Below are positions 51,693-61,769 of a DNA stretch of 64,000 nucleotides, piece after piece. Position numbers and translations under genes: made by a program. A model generated the notes under the pieces. That model searched no databases. It was not told the origin of the DNA and saw only the letters and a list, made by a program, of their open reading frames with translations. Positions within the stretch are counted from its first letter, which is position 1, and each line of letters opens with the position of its first letter. Origin of the DNA: Pontibacter qinzhouensis (GTDB lineage: Bacteria; Bacteroidota; Bacteroidia; Cytophagales; Hymenobacteraceae); the NCBI RefSeq assembly GCF_008017455.1, contig NZ_VRTY01000013.1, positions 22,642 through 86,641 on the forward strand, written 5' to 3'.

Positions 51693-54600
51693 TTACAAAG
51701 CGGTATGGTTCAGGTACACACGGTTCTCATCGTTACCGTCCACGCAATCGTGCAGCGTTGGCGGCGGGTAAATGCTTTTCAGTTCTCCGAAGGCAGTAAC
51801 CAGGTCTGCCAGCTTCGCTGATTTGGCCTTGGGCGGGGCGCTGAGCCAGGCACAGAACGCTTCTTCTAAAGCGGCGTACACCACCCTGGTTACCCAGCAG
51901 ATTTTGGCCATCACATGCGCTGGCATTTCCGCCCGTATCGTCTGTTCGGCAAATCGTCTGAATTCGAAATGATCCCGGGCCAGGTCTGTTTCGCCATCGA
52001 ACACCAAGGTGATCCGATAGGAATAAGGGTCTTCTTCGCCACAGAAGCTGCAGTCGCTCTCCACGCAAACCGGCAACAGGGCATCGCCTGTTTTTTGTGG
52101 ACGCAGCAGGAGGTGCTCTACCAGCATGAACTGCTCATCGTGCAGGTACTGATTCGCAAACGCTACCAGTTCGTCTACCTTGGCTTCGGCCTCGGCTTGT
52201 GTGTCAAAGGCAGCTTCGTGTGCAGCTATAGAAGGACTTTTTAATTGGATATAGAATTTCTCCTCCTCTTCCACTACTATGTAATCCGACTTACTGCACA
52301 CATGTTTCAGGATAAGAACGATGTACAGGTTTAGCTCCTTCAGCAGTTGATCACGGTCTTCGTTTTCGAATAGTGTGGTGGCCGTTAGTAGAACATTTCC
52401 TGCTTCATCGTGCAGAGAAAGCGAGCTGGAATATACCTCTTTGAACCTGGAGATAGTGTAGTCGAAGTAATTGAGCGATGGCTTTAAACCGAGCAGGGCG
52501 CTGATGCGGTGCTGCAGGCCGCTAAGGCTTTTGTGCAGGCAAACTTCTGCTGCTGCCGTATAATCGAAACTCTGCGCTTTATAGGCACTCTGGTAAGGGA
52601 ACTGCTTCAGAAAGGCTGTCTTTATTCCGATCAGCTTTTCTTTGGCCACCTCTTTCTGGTCTTTGTAAGCGTACAGCAGCAGCGTGTAATCAGAAAAACT
52701 TTCGCTGAACCGCGCCAGCAGGTGATCCAGAAAGCGGTTACGACGTTCCAGGAAACTGCCTTTGCTCTCGGTCAGTTCCTGCAGCTTCTCCTGGCTAAAG
52801 GCATCGTAGAAATCTGCCTCAAAATTGTCGTACAGGTCATTCTGCAGGATTTCATCTACCAGAAAAACAGGAAAGCTTGTCTGGCTGATTTGGTTGTTGA
52901 GTGAAAAGAGGTGCTTCAGGTTAGCCAGCTGACCCAGGTAATTAGCCAGTACCTGTTCAAAGAAATAGAGATACGACTTCAGCTGTTTTGCCTGTGCCTT
53001 GCGCAACTCTGTAGCTGTGGAGGGCAGGCCTTCATAACCCGTACCATAAACCTGCGGCAACGAATTCTGCACAGGTTCATAAGCCTGCATTTCCTGGAAG
53101 GCACCCTGTAGCACGGGCAGGTCGAGTTCGTGGTCTTTGAGTTTAGGCATGAGGTTGCGGCCCCGCACCACGTGCATCGTGTCCAGCAACTCAGCAGTGT
53201 CAGGCAGGAAAGGGAGCCCGTTTTTGAACACCAGGAATTTGGAACCCTCCAGGTAAAAGCGCGGCAGGTGATTCGCTTTTACTTCCAGCTTCCAGGCATC
53301 GGAACCCACATTTTTGCCTTCCTTGTTGAAGCGCACGAGCACAAAATTATTCAGGTGCTGCACCCCCGGAATATCCATGATCAGGTTGATGATGTCGGAA
53401 GCGTAAAGGGTGCGGTTCAGGATACTGCGCTCCAGGTCTTCGTCCTCGATAAAACCGTGCTTCAGTTTGGGGCCGTCAAAAATTTCGTCTACCGGCCTTT
53501 TCTCCAGCTGTTGCTGCAGGGTGTAGAAACGGATGGTGGGGTTCAGGTATTCTTCTATCAGGTAAAAAGCCTCCGACAGCACCTGCTCAATGTCGGCATC
53601 GGGCGCTACTTCCAAGTCGGCACACACGCCAATTTCCTCTATTTCTACTTCTTCTATGCGGCAAAAATCTTCGGTAATGTTGCGGTGGCGCAGCAGCACC
53701 TGTCTTGCTTCTGCTATGGCTTCATCTGCCGCCGCTACCTTTAGCTGGTACCTAGCCGCCACACCTGCTGCCGTGCTATCGCTCAGAATTTCTCTTATCT
53801 GAAGGAGCGTCAGCTTTTTCCGCACCTGGTCCGGCAGCAGCACAAACCGGAACGGCACCTCCTTCAGCGTGAGTACATGGGTGGTACCCGCATCCGGGTC
53901 CGTTAAAAATTCCTCAAATGTTATCTCAAAGGTAACATACAAAACTCCCCGCAAGCCTGAAATAAGCCTGCTTTCCAACAAGTCTGCAACGGCACCTTTT
54001 TTATCAGCTATAATTTTGGCGTTAACACTGGAAATGGAGCTTTTCGGGTGCCGGAAAAACTTCAGCAGCGGATTTGTTTCCTGCAGCCTATCCACTTCCT
54101 GCACCGAAGGGAAACGCACCTCCAGGCGCAGCGTCTCCGGACTGCCATCCAAGAGCAGATTATAAGCCAGCGTTACTTTTCCGGTGTTCAGGTCGCCATG
54201 CTCCTCGTCTTTAGCCAGTTCCAGCAGCACATCGTACAGCCCCTTCGGCACCACCTCATGTGTTTTGGGATCTTCGGGTGGTTTTGGTTTTTCGTAGGTG
54301 AGTTTGCTTTCCTTGCAATCGACATAGATTTTCGGACCACAGTTACACTTGCTACACCTGATCCAGGCATTCTGTATACCTTCCAAGTCGATGAGCAGGC
54401 GGCGGTAATCGTTTATGGTCCAGGGGGCGGTGGTAAGGATGTCGCGGGCCGTAAAAAGTGCCTGCAGGTCCGGGTTAAACCACTCGGGCTTCTCTTCGGC
54501 TAGCAGGTCTTTCACCTCAAAAGAGGCGCGGTACGAGAGGTCTGTTAATACATAGCTAAGCGTTTCCAGAATCGTAATGCCAGGGTCGTGGATGTTGTAG

Positions 54601-54725
54601 TCGGTCCAGAGGCTGCTGCCCAGCTTTTCGATCAGACGAATGCCTTCCTGCCGCAGAAAATCATAATTCTGCGCTTTTGGCAGCACCGGATGCTTGGCTA
54701 TGGTGATATGGTCAGGCGCAGTCAT
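51693..54725 (-). CDS. eCIS baseplate component (Afp12-like)
   Basis: 1010 residues. The N-terminus has SLWTDYNIHDPGITILETLSYVLTDLSYR, the baseplate-wedge signature W-x-D-Y-N-x-H-D-P-G-I-T shared with gpJ/gp6-type proteins. The middle contains two similar repeats (around LIMDIPGVQHLNNFVL). The C-terminus is a helical/beta tail. Its start overlaps the end of the larger baseplate gene by 14 bases, so the two wedge proteins are translationally coupled. Together they build the heteromeric baseplate wedge. Confidence 0.85.
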   Translation of the reverse strand: MTAPDHITIAKHPVLPKAQNYDFLRQEGIRLIEKLGSSLWTDYNIHDPGITILETLSYVLTDLSYRASFEVKDLLAEEKPEWFNPDLQALFTARDILTTAPWTINDYRRLLIDLEGIQNAWIRCSKCNCGPKIYVDCKESKLTYEKPKPPEDPKTHEVVPKGLYDVLLELAKDEEHGDLNTGKVTLAYNLLLDGSPETLRLEVRFPSVQEVDRLQETNPLLKFFRHPKSSISSVNAKIIADKKGAVADLLESRLISGLRGVLYVTFEITFEEFLTDPDAGTTHVLTLKEVPFRFVLLPDQVRKKLTLLQIREILSDSTAAGVAARYQLKVAAADEAIAEARQVLLRHRNITEDFCRIEEVEIEEIGVCADLEVAPDADIEQVLSEAFYLIEEYLNPTIRFYTLQQQLEKRPVDEIFDGPKLKHGFIEDEDLERSILNRTLYASDIINLIMDIPGVQHLNNFVLVRFNKEGKNVGSDAWKLEVKANHLPRFYLEGSKFLVFKNGLPFLPDTAELLDTMHVVRGRNLMPKLKDHELDLPVLQGAFQEMQAYEPVQNSLPQVYGTGYEGLPSTATELRKAQAKQLKSYLYFFEQVLANYLGQLANLKHLFSLNNQISQTSFPVFLVDEILQNDLYDNFEADFYDAFSQEKLQELTESKGSFLERRNRFLDHLLARFSESFSDYTLLLYAYKDQKEVAKEKLIGIKTAFLKQFPYQSAYKAQSFDYTAAAEVCLHKSLSGLQHRISALLGLKPSLNYFDYTISRFKEVYSSSLSLHDEAGNVLLTATTLFENEDRDQLLKELNLYIVLILKHVCSKSDYIVVEEEEKFYIQLKSPSIAAHEAAFDTQAEAEAKVDELVAFANQYLHDEQFMLVEHLLLRPQKTGDALLPVCVESDCSFCGEEDPYSYRITLVFDGETDLARDHFEFRRFAEQTIRAEMPAHVMAKICWVTRVVYAALEEAFCAWLSAPPKAKSAKLADLVTAFGELKSIYPPPTLHDCVDGNDENRVYLNHTAL

Positions 54726-57700
54726 CAGGTTCAGGCTTTACAGGTTTTGGCAGTACCACGACCACATGTTTCTGAGCCGGGGCGCTTACCAGGATAGAGC
54801 GACCTGTAGCGGCAAACACCTGGTCCTGATCGCTGGTTTCGGGTGTTCCATCCATCCTGTTATGAAACAGTTTCAGCTCCAGGATAAAGTCGATGTAAGA
54901 GCGCTCTTCTATAAAATTGAGAAGCACACTCTTGCTTATTTTTCCACCAAAATGGATATCGGTATTCAGATCAAATGCCCAGGGGGTTAAGAACTGAACC
55001 AGTTCTTCCTGCAAAAGCTGCCTGTAAAAGGCATCGTTGCCAGCTGCCTCGTCGCGCAGCACAACTTGTGTCTGCACCCGTACCTCCTCAAAAACCGGGT
55101 TCTCTACATAGAGTTGCATGTTGCAGTTGCTGCGCTTTTTCAGGAACTCCTTTATCTCTTCGAGGCGGTTGCGGCTGGTGTAAGGGCGCAGCGGGTTAAT
55201 GGCGTTTTTCTGGTGCAGGTCCGGAATGGTGACGACGGTGGTATGGCCTGCTGCCTGTTCGTTATAAATAGTTTGCGTTGGGAGCAGTTCCAGGCGCGTA
55301 TGGTTCAGGCATTTTACTTTATGGATGTCGGGAAAAGCCTCCAGCACCAGCTGCTCGATATCGCGCATGGTAATGGCCCGGTTCTTATGCCGCAGCCGCT
55401 CACTTACGCGGGTGTAAAAGCTCTGGCTGTCTTCCTGGTACCTGCCCCCGAACGAAGCGAAGGGCTGCTCTACTTTTTTGATGGCGGTATCGGGTTCCTG
55501 TAATTTAGCAATAGTGTTGGCCGGAAGCGGCTGCTGCAGAAAATCAGGTGCATTCTGGTTATCTGAAAAAGTTACCTGCAGCGCCTGCGCCTTTACCTCC
55601 ACCAACCGGCACACCTGCTCCGGCAGCTCTTTTATACCAGCCTTCAGCCAATGGTATCCGGAAGGCAGAAGCGTATTACCAGATGTAGCATCGGCTGAAA
55701 TAGGAAATGAAATAATGCCGCTCCCGATCAGTTGACGGGTGCCATCGTTCAGTTCACTTTTGTCCAGGTCTACCCAGCTATTCTGACGAAGGTAACTCCA
55801 GAAAACATGCTCCTCGGGTTTGCTTTGCTGCGGATCGGTTGAGCCTTCCAGCACCTGAAAAAGCACCTCTACCCGCTGCCCCGGCACTGCCCCCTGCAGC
55901 CCGATGTAAAACTCCGCGATATGATCAACCGGCTCATCCGCATCTCCGTGCCGGAATTGTGGCAGCAGGTCTACCTTCCCCTCTTCTGCCTGCGCCTTTC
56001 CTATAGCCGCATAACCGAAAGGATACAGATGCAGCAACCGAATAGCCTGTGAGCCATCTGAAGCAAAGGTAGTGGTGGCAGAGGCTTCGTAGTTCAGGAA
56101 AATAGACTGGACTTTGGGAATGTAAGGAGGTTCAGGCTTGGTAGCATCGGCGGCTATGTTTTTATTCGCGATTCCAATCAGGTGCAGTTGCAGCGCATAG
56201 AAATATTCGTCGAACTGGAAACTATCGTTTAGCTGCAGCTTCAGGAAACCACGCTGGCTGACGATGCCGTATGGGTTGTAAGCTTCCTCATAATCCACCA
56301 CAGCACTGGCTGGTATGGTTGGTGCTGTGGTGGGCAGGTATACATCGGCCATCATGATGGAATCTTTTCCCCAGAACAGCTCCAGTTCTCCCTTCTTTGG
56401 TGTGCCTGCATGCTCGGCATTGAGAGTACTCGTAAAATCGCCATCTGTCCAGACACCGTTCTGCAGGAACTTCATTTGGGCCGTCGGGAAGAAAATGCCG
56501 GTGGTGTTGTAATCCATGTCCTGAATTGACATGTCCTCTATCTCCGCCCAACTGACAGCTGCCGTGACCTTTACATTTTGCTTGCTGAAAATTTCTTTGC
56601 TGCCTATAATCAGACTGGCCCCGCTCTTCGGGTTCTGACCAAAAGGCAAAAAAGGTTTAGACGGATCTATAGCTCCTGCATCAGCAGAAACCTGGAGTTC
56701 TTTTAAGCCCGTGGTGCTGAATTTATTCAGATCGCCCACATGTACCGTTACGGTGATGCTACTGATTTTTACCTCCTTCAGCTCCTCATACTGCTCTTTT
56801 CCAGCCACGTTTTTCAGCACGAATTTTACCACTGGTGTATCGATGTGCTGGAAAGGGTCGAGATGCACTTTAGGTACAAAAGCGGTAATAGGTGGATCGT
56901 CGGAGGAAATATTAATAGTGAAAGTAGCGGTGCCAGCCGATGCGGATGTACTCAAAGTGAGGCTGGTTTTCTGTAACCATTCTTTTTCTGTGGTGAGGTA
57001 GCAGTCGAATTCTTTATTGGCCAGCTTCGTTATTTCCTGCCCCTGCAACGTGATGGTGATTTTGCGTTTCCCTTCTTTCAGGAACAGGTAATGCGAGGCA
57101 ACCGCAAAGCCGATGGCAGCAGGCGGCATGGCAATAGCAGAAAGCGCACCGTCTTTAAATAACTTGTTGGCAAACGGATGCCAGTCTTTAGAAGCAGATG
57201 TGAGTTTTGCACCTGCTCCGTCGGCTGATGCTGCCTGTGGCGAAGCAAAGAGCAACCCCTGCTGCGATGCCACCTCAATTTTATCAGAAATGCCTGCTCT
57301 GTAAAAAGACTTGAGTGCTGCTACAGTGGCTCGGTTCAGCACTACATCATGGTTGCTGGTATAGCGTACATCCTTGCCCAGACTATCTTTACCAGCTTTA
57401 AAAGCAGTACCTTTTTTCACCAGGTACTCCCATTGATGATTGGCAAGTTCCAGTACCAGGTGCACGTGGTTCGGCTGACTTTTCTTAGGCGAAAGCCGCA
57501 GCACGTTTTTGTAGTAAAAGTCGAGGTGGCGGCTGGTGTAGGTGTTGAGGTCTTTCTGCGCGTACTGGAACAACTGCAAAAAAGCCAGGTAAAGAGCATA
57601 GTGTGGCTCGTGGGTGTTTTGCTCAGTAATTGATTTTACCAGTTGCTGCTGCGCCTCTTTTACCAGCCGGGCATACCCAGAAAGAAACTCGGCAAAAACT

Positions 57701-58491
57701 GATGTAAGCAAATTGTGGTTGGCGGCATGGTTGAGCACTTTCCATACGTCGGCCTCTGCTATGGCAGTGACAGGGTGGTTATAGATGGTTTTGTCTGCGG
57801 TAATTTCTGTCTCATAATAATCTGAAAAGGAGGTAGCTGCTATGGGTTTATAGAGCCAGTCTGCACCCAGTTTGGTTTGCAGCAAACTGATTATCTCAGA
57901 GAGTTTGACTTGCGGGTAAGCTAAAATGGTCCAGTCTTTCACTTCCTCATCGGCCACCAGCATCGGGCTGTAAAAATCTACGGCAGCTTTGTAGTAGCCC
58001 AGCAACCTTCTGAGCGCTGGTGCCAAACGGGTGCGAACCAGGTTACTGCCGGTGCGCTTCAGCGGCTGGTCTTCCGGAAGTATTTCTGTAAAATAATGGA
58101 TACGATAAGCAAGCGAAAATATGGCGCTGAAGAGCAACCCGTACCGTTTGCGGAGTTGCGGTGTGTCGTTCTTCAGTTCTTCCGACAGCAGGTTGTTAAG
58201 CAAGCCTCTGATCCTGTCTTTAAAATCGTTTACATCCTGCACAGCGATCAGTGCCAGCTGCGCCGACACGTCGGCATCGAAAAAAGGCTGCCAGGTTTCT
58301 TTGTCGTGTTTGTTGTCGCTACGGTAGTATTTTATATGAGCAGCCAGGTTGCGGGCGTACACCAGCCAGTTCTCTATCTTGTTTTCGTCGGGCACTGCAA
58401 ACTGCGCATCGAGTGCCGCCAGGAAACGCTGTTTCCGGCTGATGCCGCTGCGCAGCAAAGAATTCTTATTATGGGAACAAGCTGTGCTCAC
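54712..58491 (-). CDS. eCIS baseplate J-like protein (Afp11-like)
   Basis: 1259 residues. The C-terminal third matches the baseplate J-like fold: SFYTRVSERLRHKNRAITMRDIEQLVLEAFPDIHKVKCLNHT, TVVTIPDL, NPLRPYTSRNRLEEIKEFLKKR, NPVFEEVRVQTQVVLRDEA and WAFDLNTDIHFGGKISKSVLLNFIEE. The N-terminal 400 residues are helical, and the middle contains several beta modules. Afp11/gp6 homologues form the wedge that links spike and sheath. It follows the gp25-like gene after 115 bases; an AT repeat (58499-58529) sits directly upstream of the start. Confidence 0.85.
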   Translation of the reverse strand: MSTACSHNKNSLLRSGISRKQRFLAALDAQFAVPDENKIENWLVYARNLAAHIKYYRSDNKHDKETWQPFFDADVSAQLALIAVQDVNDFKDRIRGLLNNLLSEELKNDTPQLRKRYGLLFSAIFSLAYRIHYFTEILPEDQPLKRTGSNLVRTRLAPALRRLLGYYKAAVDFYSPMLVADEEVKDWTILAYPQVKLSEIISLLQTKLGADWLYKPIAATSFSDYYETEITADKTIYNHPVTAIAEADVWKVLNHAANHNLLTSVFAEFLSGYARLVKEAQQQLVKSITEQNTHEPHYALYLAFLQLFQYAQKDLNTYTSRHLDFYYKNVLRLSPKKSQPNHVHLVLELANHQWEYLVKKGTAFKAGKDSLGKDVRYTSNHDVVLNRATVAALKSFYRAGISDKIEVASQQGLLFASPQAASADGAGAKLTSASKDWHPFANKLFKDGALSAIAMPPAAIGFAVASHYLFLKEGKRKITITLQGQEITKLANKEFDCYLTTEKEWLQKTSLTLSTSASAGTATFTINISSDDPPITAFVPKVHLDPFQHIDTPVVKFVLKNVAGKEQYEELKEVKISSITVTVHVGDLNKFSTTGLKELQVSADAGAIDPSKPFLPFGQNPKSGASLIIGSKEIFSKQNVKVTAAVSWAEIEDMSIQDMDYNTTGIFFPTAQMKFLQNGVWTDGDFTSTLNAEHAGTPKKGELELFWGKDSIMMADVYLPTTAPTIPASAVVDYEEAYNPYGIVSQRGFLKLQLNDSFQFDEYFYALQLHLIGIANKNIAADATKPEPPYIPKVQSIFLNYEASATTTFASDGSQAIRLLHLYPFGYAAIGKAQAEEGKVDLLPQFRHGDADEPVDHIAEFYIGLQGAVPGQRVEVLFQVLEGSTDPQQSKPEEHVFWSYLRQNSWVDLDKSELNDGTRQLIGSGIISFPISADATSGNTLLPSGYHWLKAGIKELPEQVCRLVEVKAQALQVTFSDNQNAPDFLQQPLPANTIAKLQEPDTAIKKVEQPFASFGGRYQEDSQSFYTRVSERLRHKNRAITMRDIEQLVLEAFPDIHKVKCLNHTRLELLPTQTIYNEQAAGHTTVVTIPDLHQKNAINPLRPYTSRNRLEEIKEFLKKRSNCNMQLYVENPVFEEVRVQTQVVLRDEAAGNDAFYRQLLQEELVQFLTPWAFDLNTDIHFGGKISKSVLLNFIEERSYIDFILELKLFHNRMDGTPETSDQDQVFAATGRSILVSAPAQKHVVVVLPKPVKPEPDDCA

Positions 58492-58606
58492 TTTGACAAA
58501 TTAAAAATTAGAAATTCAAAATTAGAAATGGCAACAGAACTGCTCTCGTAGCATTTCTCAGCTTTTTGCAATTCACGAATTGCTGAACTTGTTCTGGCAG
58601 CCTTGC

Positions 58607-59050
58607 TTAGCTGTTTAGACGCACCAGGGAATTAAGTTCGGTACCTTCTTCGCGCCAGAAGGGATACACAAAATTGTAGCGGCTGTTCGTGGCGCTGATG
58701 ATATAATCTATCTCTATCAGGATAATGCCTTCCAGTAAGTTCTGCGTGTTCAGTTCAATCCGCTCCACTTCTATCCGTGCCTCGTAAAACAGGATGGCTT
58801 TTTCTATTTTGGTTACCAGGAAGGTGATACTGGAGGTGTCCAGCGTTTCGAACACCATATCTTCCAGGTTGCAGCCGTAGCGCATATCCATTACCCGCTC
58901 TCCTACTATGGTTGAAAGCAAAATTGTGAGGCTGTTGTTGATGTCTTCCACGCCTTCTGTCATGGTCACTCCTTTGGAAGTGAGGTCAAAGTGCGGCGGG
59001 AAGCTCCAGCCACGGCCAATAAAGTTTCTGTTGTTACTGCGCTGGCTCAT
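58607..59050 (-). CDS. gp25/lysozyme-like baseplate protein (Afp9-like)
   Basis: 147 residues, the family's usual size. GRGWSFPPHFDLTSKGVTMTEGVEDINNSLTILLSTIVGERVMDMRYGCNLEDMVFE is the GPW/gp25 signature, followed by VERIELNTQ and a C-terminal YNFVYPFWREEG. In CIS particles this protein sits in the inner baseplate and starts sheath polymerisation. It starts 3 bases after the PAAR gene stop, so the pair is coupled. Confidence 0.9.
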   Translation of the reverse strand: MSQRSNNRNFIGRGWSFPPHFDLTSKGVTMTEGVEDINNSLTILLSTIVGERVMDMRYGCNLEDMVFETLDTSSITFLVTKIEKAILFYEARIEVERIELNTQNLLEGIILIEIDYIISATNSRYNFVYPFWREEGTELNSLVRLNS

Positions 59051-59053
59051 TTT

Positions 59054-59347
59054 TCACCCTCCTATATTTACAGTGAAACACCCCAGAATAATGCTGCCGC
59101 CATGCGCCGTGTTGTCGCCAACACGGGCAGCAGGCTTGCCTCCTATCATTACAGTTGCTGACCCTTTAATAATAGAATCCGGTGGACCGGTACAGGTGCA
59201 CATATCGCCGAGCGTGGCGGCAGGCTGCCCGGCTATAAACACAGTTGGTGCGCCAGGTGGCATTACCGGACCACCTACGTGCGGCACGGGGCCCGGCTGT
59301 ACCATCGGGCAAAGGTGCATGTCTCCTACTCTCGCTGCGAATGCCAT
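59054..59347 (-). CDS. PAAR-type spike tip protein (Afp10-like)
   Basis: 97 residues, almost entirely a PAAR domain: AARVGDMHLCPMVQPGPVPHVGGPV with metal-binding His/Cys, PTVFIAGQPAATLGDMCTCTGPPDSI, then a second PAAR-like run with KPAARVGDNTAHGG. PAAR proteins cap the VgrG spike and bind zinc. The duplicated GQPAA/GKPAA pattern is normal. It lies between the VgrG-like and gp25-like genes; a 406-base repeat-rich gap follows the VgrG gene. Confidence 0.95.
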   Translation of the reverse strand: MAFAARVGDMHLCPMVQPGPVPHVGGPVMPPGAPTVFIAGQPAATLGDMCTCTGPPDSIIKGSATVMIGGKPAARVGDNTAHGGSIILGCFTVNIGG

Positions 59348-59413
59348 AGTTTTTAGATTTAAGGGGGTTTGTCTGAATCAGGATTTAGCACATTAACTCA
59401 TTAGCACATGCAT

Positions 59414-59472
59414 CAATTATTCTAATGAAATAGCCCTTCCGAAGGCTTTTCAACTTATTTTGGCCAAGGGTA
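59414..59472 (+). repeat. Rep-A copy 17 (tandem unit 1)
   Basis: AATTATTCTAATGAAATAG, CCCTTCCGAAGGC, TTGGCCAAGGGTA; part of a duplicated longer unit. Confidence 0.85.
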
Positions 59473-59552
59473 TTCTATAGGTCAAACTGCAAGAAAGTAC
59501 GAGCTACAAGCTTGCACTAGCGTAATGGGTTACTATTGCTTGCGCACTGGAA

Positions 59553-59612
59553 TAAATTATTCTAATGAAATAGCCCTTCCGAAGGCTTTTTAACTTATTT
59601 TGGTCAAGGGTA
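59553..59612 (+). repeat. Rep-A copy 18 (tandem unit 2)
   Basis: Nearly identical to copy 17, box 3 TTGGTCAAGGGTA. Confidence 0.85.
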
Positions 59613-59753
59613 TTCTATAGTTCAAGCAAGAAAACACGAGCTACAAACTCGCACCAGCTTAGAGCTAGACTGACTGAAAATGATCTGGAATAACCTTCGT
59701 TCTATTTCTAATTTTGAATTTCTAATTTCTAATTTAGTGCGTAGCGCTTAGCG

Positions 59754-61502
59754 CTAATTAATATTCACCATCGATCCTTTCAGGGCTGTCATGCCACCGG
59801 AGGAATATTCGGCTCCGGCTCCTCCTTCTGCTTTTAGTTGGGCGCTGGCTTTCAGGTTCGTGTTCAGGCCTTCTACCTTCAGCTCGCTGGCTGCTTTAAT
59901 GGTGAGGTCTTTTATGCTTTCGATGGTGATGCCGTCGGTGTTCATCACGATTTTGTTGCCGTTCTGGTCGGTGATGTTGATGCCCTGGTCTTCTTCTGAA
60001 ATCACGATTGTGTTGCCGGCTGGGGTTTCGAGCTGGATAATCAGTTTCTCATCATCAAAAAGCATCTTCATCTTCTCCCGCGATACGTAGCCTTTCTCGT
60101 GGTTGGTGTCTTTGGCCTGGATGGGCGCTGGCATTTTGCTGCTGTGGAGCATGCCCAGCACCACGGCATGCCGCGGATCTTCGTTCAGGAAACCTACCAC
60201 CACCTCGTCGTTCAGTTCGGGCCGGAAGAAAAAACCACGCTCGTTTCCGGCATCCAAAGAAGCTACCCGGCACCAGATGCCTTCGTCGCTGGCATGAATG
60301 ATCGGGATGCGCACCATAATCCGGTCTTCGCCGTCCGGGTCGTTTTCGAGTTGCGTTACCACGCCAATTTGCAGGCCCTGGATGGCTGGCAACATAGCTC
60401 CGGCACTTGGTTGCTGCACCTGGTAAGATTGCGTAAACCACTCCGGGTTGGTGCCGAACTGGATGTTGGTAGTCCAGTTACCCTGCTCAATCTGGTGCCG
60501 GATGCCGGTTACAAACACAGCGCCTTCGAAGCGCTCGCCCACGCCATTTAGTTGCAGCATGTTGCCTGGTCTAATCTGCGCAAAACCTTCTACCCGCACT
60601 CTTCCTCTAATTTTGGCCAGACGGTTTTTTTGCAGGCGCGCGTTGGCCCATTGCTGCAGCTCCGGTTCTGTAATTTTCCCGCTGTGTACCAGCAGCAAAG
60701 GCTCTTTAGATGCAGCCACTTTCAGCTGGTCGGCAGACAGGTTTCCGGCAGCGGGTACAGGAGGTTCTGCAGCCTCTATGCCAGTATACAATTCCTGATC
60801 CGTGAAATTCCAGGCAACGGCTTTTACGCCAGGCACCTGCAACCGAGCATCTATCTCGGCATCGAGGTCGAGGATGGTGGAGCCGTATTGTGCCGTGAGG
60901 ATGGGCGAGGCTGTTACATCTGGTTTTTTAATAGATACGTTGCCATCGTCTGTAACCACCAGTTTGCCGTTTACATCGGCCCGGCAGAGCATAAAATCCC
61001 AGTCGGTGCTGTTGTACTGCACTACCTCTTTGTGCTGCACCTGTGTTGCCTCCACGTCGTGGCTTGCAGCATACTGACCTAAAAGTTCCTCGAAAATATC
61101 GCTGTCTTTTACCTCTTTATAATAGTTGCTTTTAGGCGAAAGGCTCATTTTATACACCTCATCGCGGCACTCTACCAGCAATACCGACGTGCTGTTTTTG
61201 ATCTTGATGCTTTGTTTGATCACCACGCCTTTAAAAATGGTTTCTTCGTCGCTCACCCAACCTGCTTTTATCTCGATCTTTTTGCCAGGCTCAAACAGGG
61301 GCGTGTTGCTGAGCTCAAAAGTTTCGGCGGCGGCATCGCCATCCAGGAAAATAAGTGTGGCAGACGGAATGCGATTCACTTCCTTATCCACCACAATGCT
61401 GAGCACATGAAAAGTGGCTGGCACCGTTTCGCCTTCGCTCAGGATGCTGAACGTGCAGACTGACTTGGGCTGTTCGGAAGGAATGACGCGTTCGTTGCTC
61501 AT
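59754..61502 (-). CDS. VgrG-like spike protein (Afp8-like)
   Basis: 582 residues. An N-terminal gp27-like region (about 1-340; VCTFSILSEGETVPATFHVL, ECRDEVYKMSLSPKSNYYK, STDWDFMLCRADVNGKL) is followed by an OB-fold gp5 domain (about 375-455; GLQIGVVTQLENDPDGEDRIMVRIP, GFFFRPELNDEVVVGFLNEDP). A C-terminal beta-helix follows (about 480-582; TPAGNTIVISEEDQGINITDQNG, MNTDGITIESIKDLTIKA). This is the trimeric spike at the tip of the tube, below the PAAR cap. It is flanked at both ends by inverted AT repeats (59704-59757; 61511-61551). Confidence 0.95.
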   Translation of the reverse strand: MSNERVIPSEQPKSVCTFSILSEGETVPATFHVLSIVVDKEVNRIPSATLIFLDGDAAAETFELSNTPLFEPGKKIEIKAGWVSDEETIFKGVVIKQSIKIKNSTSVLLVECRDEVYKMSLSPKSNYYKEVKDSDIFEELLGQYAASHDVEATQVQHKEVVQYNSTDWDFMLCRADVNGKLVVTDDGNVSIKKPDVTASPILTAQYGSTILDLDAEIDARLQVPGVKAVAWNFTDQELYTGIEAAEPPVPAAGNLSADQLKVAASKEPLLLVHSGKITEPELQQWANARLQKNRLAKIRGRVRVEGFAQIRPGNMLQLNGVGERFEGAVFVTGIRHQIEQGNWTTNIQFGTNPEWFTQSYQVQQPSAGAMLPAIQGLQIGVVTQLENDPDGEDRIMVRIPIIHASDEGIWCRVASLDAGNERGFFFRPELNDEVVVGFLNEDPRHAVVLGMLHSSKMPAPIQAKDTNHEKGYVSREKMKMLFDDEKLIIQLETPAGNTIVISEEDQGINITDQNGNKIVMNTDGITIESIKDLTIKAASELKVEGLNTNLKASAQLKAEGGAGAEYSSGGMTALKGSMVNIN

Positions 61503-61611
61503 GGGATGGCTTCGCCGGATTAAAAATTAGAAATTAGAAATTAAAAATTATGCTGCTTATGTTGGTTTAAGTTGGTTTTTCAGGTTGTTAGCTTTAAAGC
61601 CTTGGAACGGG

Positions 61612-61650
61612 TAAAATGGCTCCAGAAGGCCTTATTCATTCAAATAATTT
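61612..61650 (-). repeat. Rep-A copy 19
   Basis: CTCCAGAAGGCC then TTCATTCAAATAATTTG. Confidence 0.65.
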
Positions 61651-61769
61651 GTATCTAAGCCGTCAATTTGTACTAATCGTTTACTGGTCTTTTGTCTTCA
61701 ATCGGCCAGAGGCCGGGGAATAGTCGTCACGAGCGAGGACGCTCGCGCCATTTCTAATTTGGCACAGCA

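Larger units (their letters stand above)
59348..59753. other. 406-base spacer with tandem duplicated Rep-A unit
   Basis: Two copies of an extended Rep-A unit (Rep-A plus AACTTATTTTGG, CAAGGGTATTCTATAG and GAGCTACAA) at about 59412-59514 and 59551-59655, then an AT repeat joined to GTGCGTAGCGCTTAGCGC at 59704-59753, directly against the VgrG stop codon. Confidence 0.65.

Noticed and set aside
59414..59655. CRISPR array
   Set aside because: Only two copies of a longer unit, with similar rather than variable intervening sequence, and no Cas genes.
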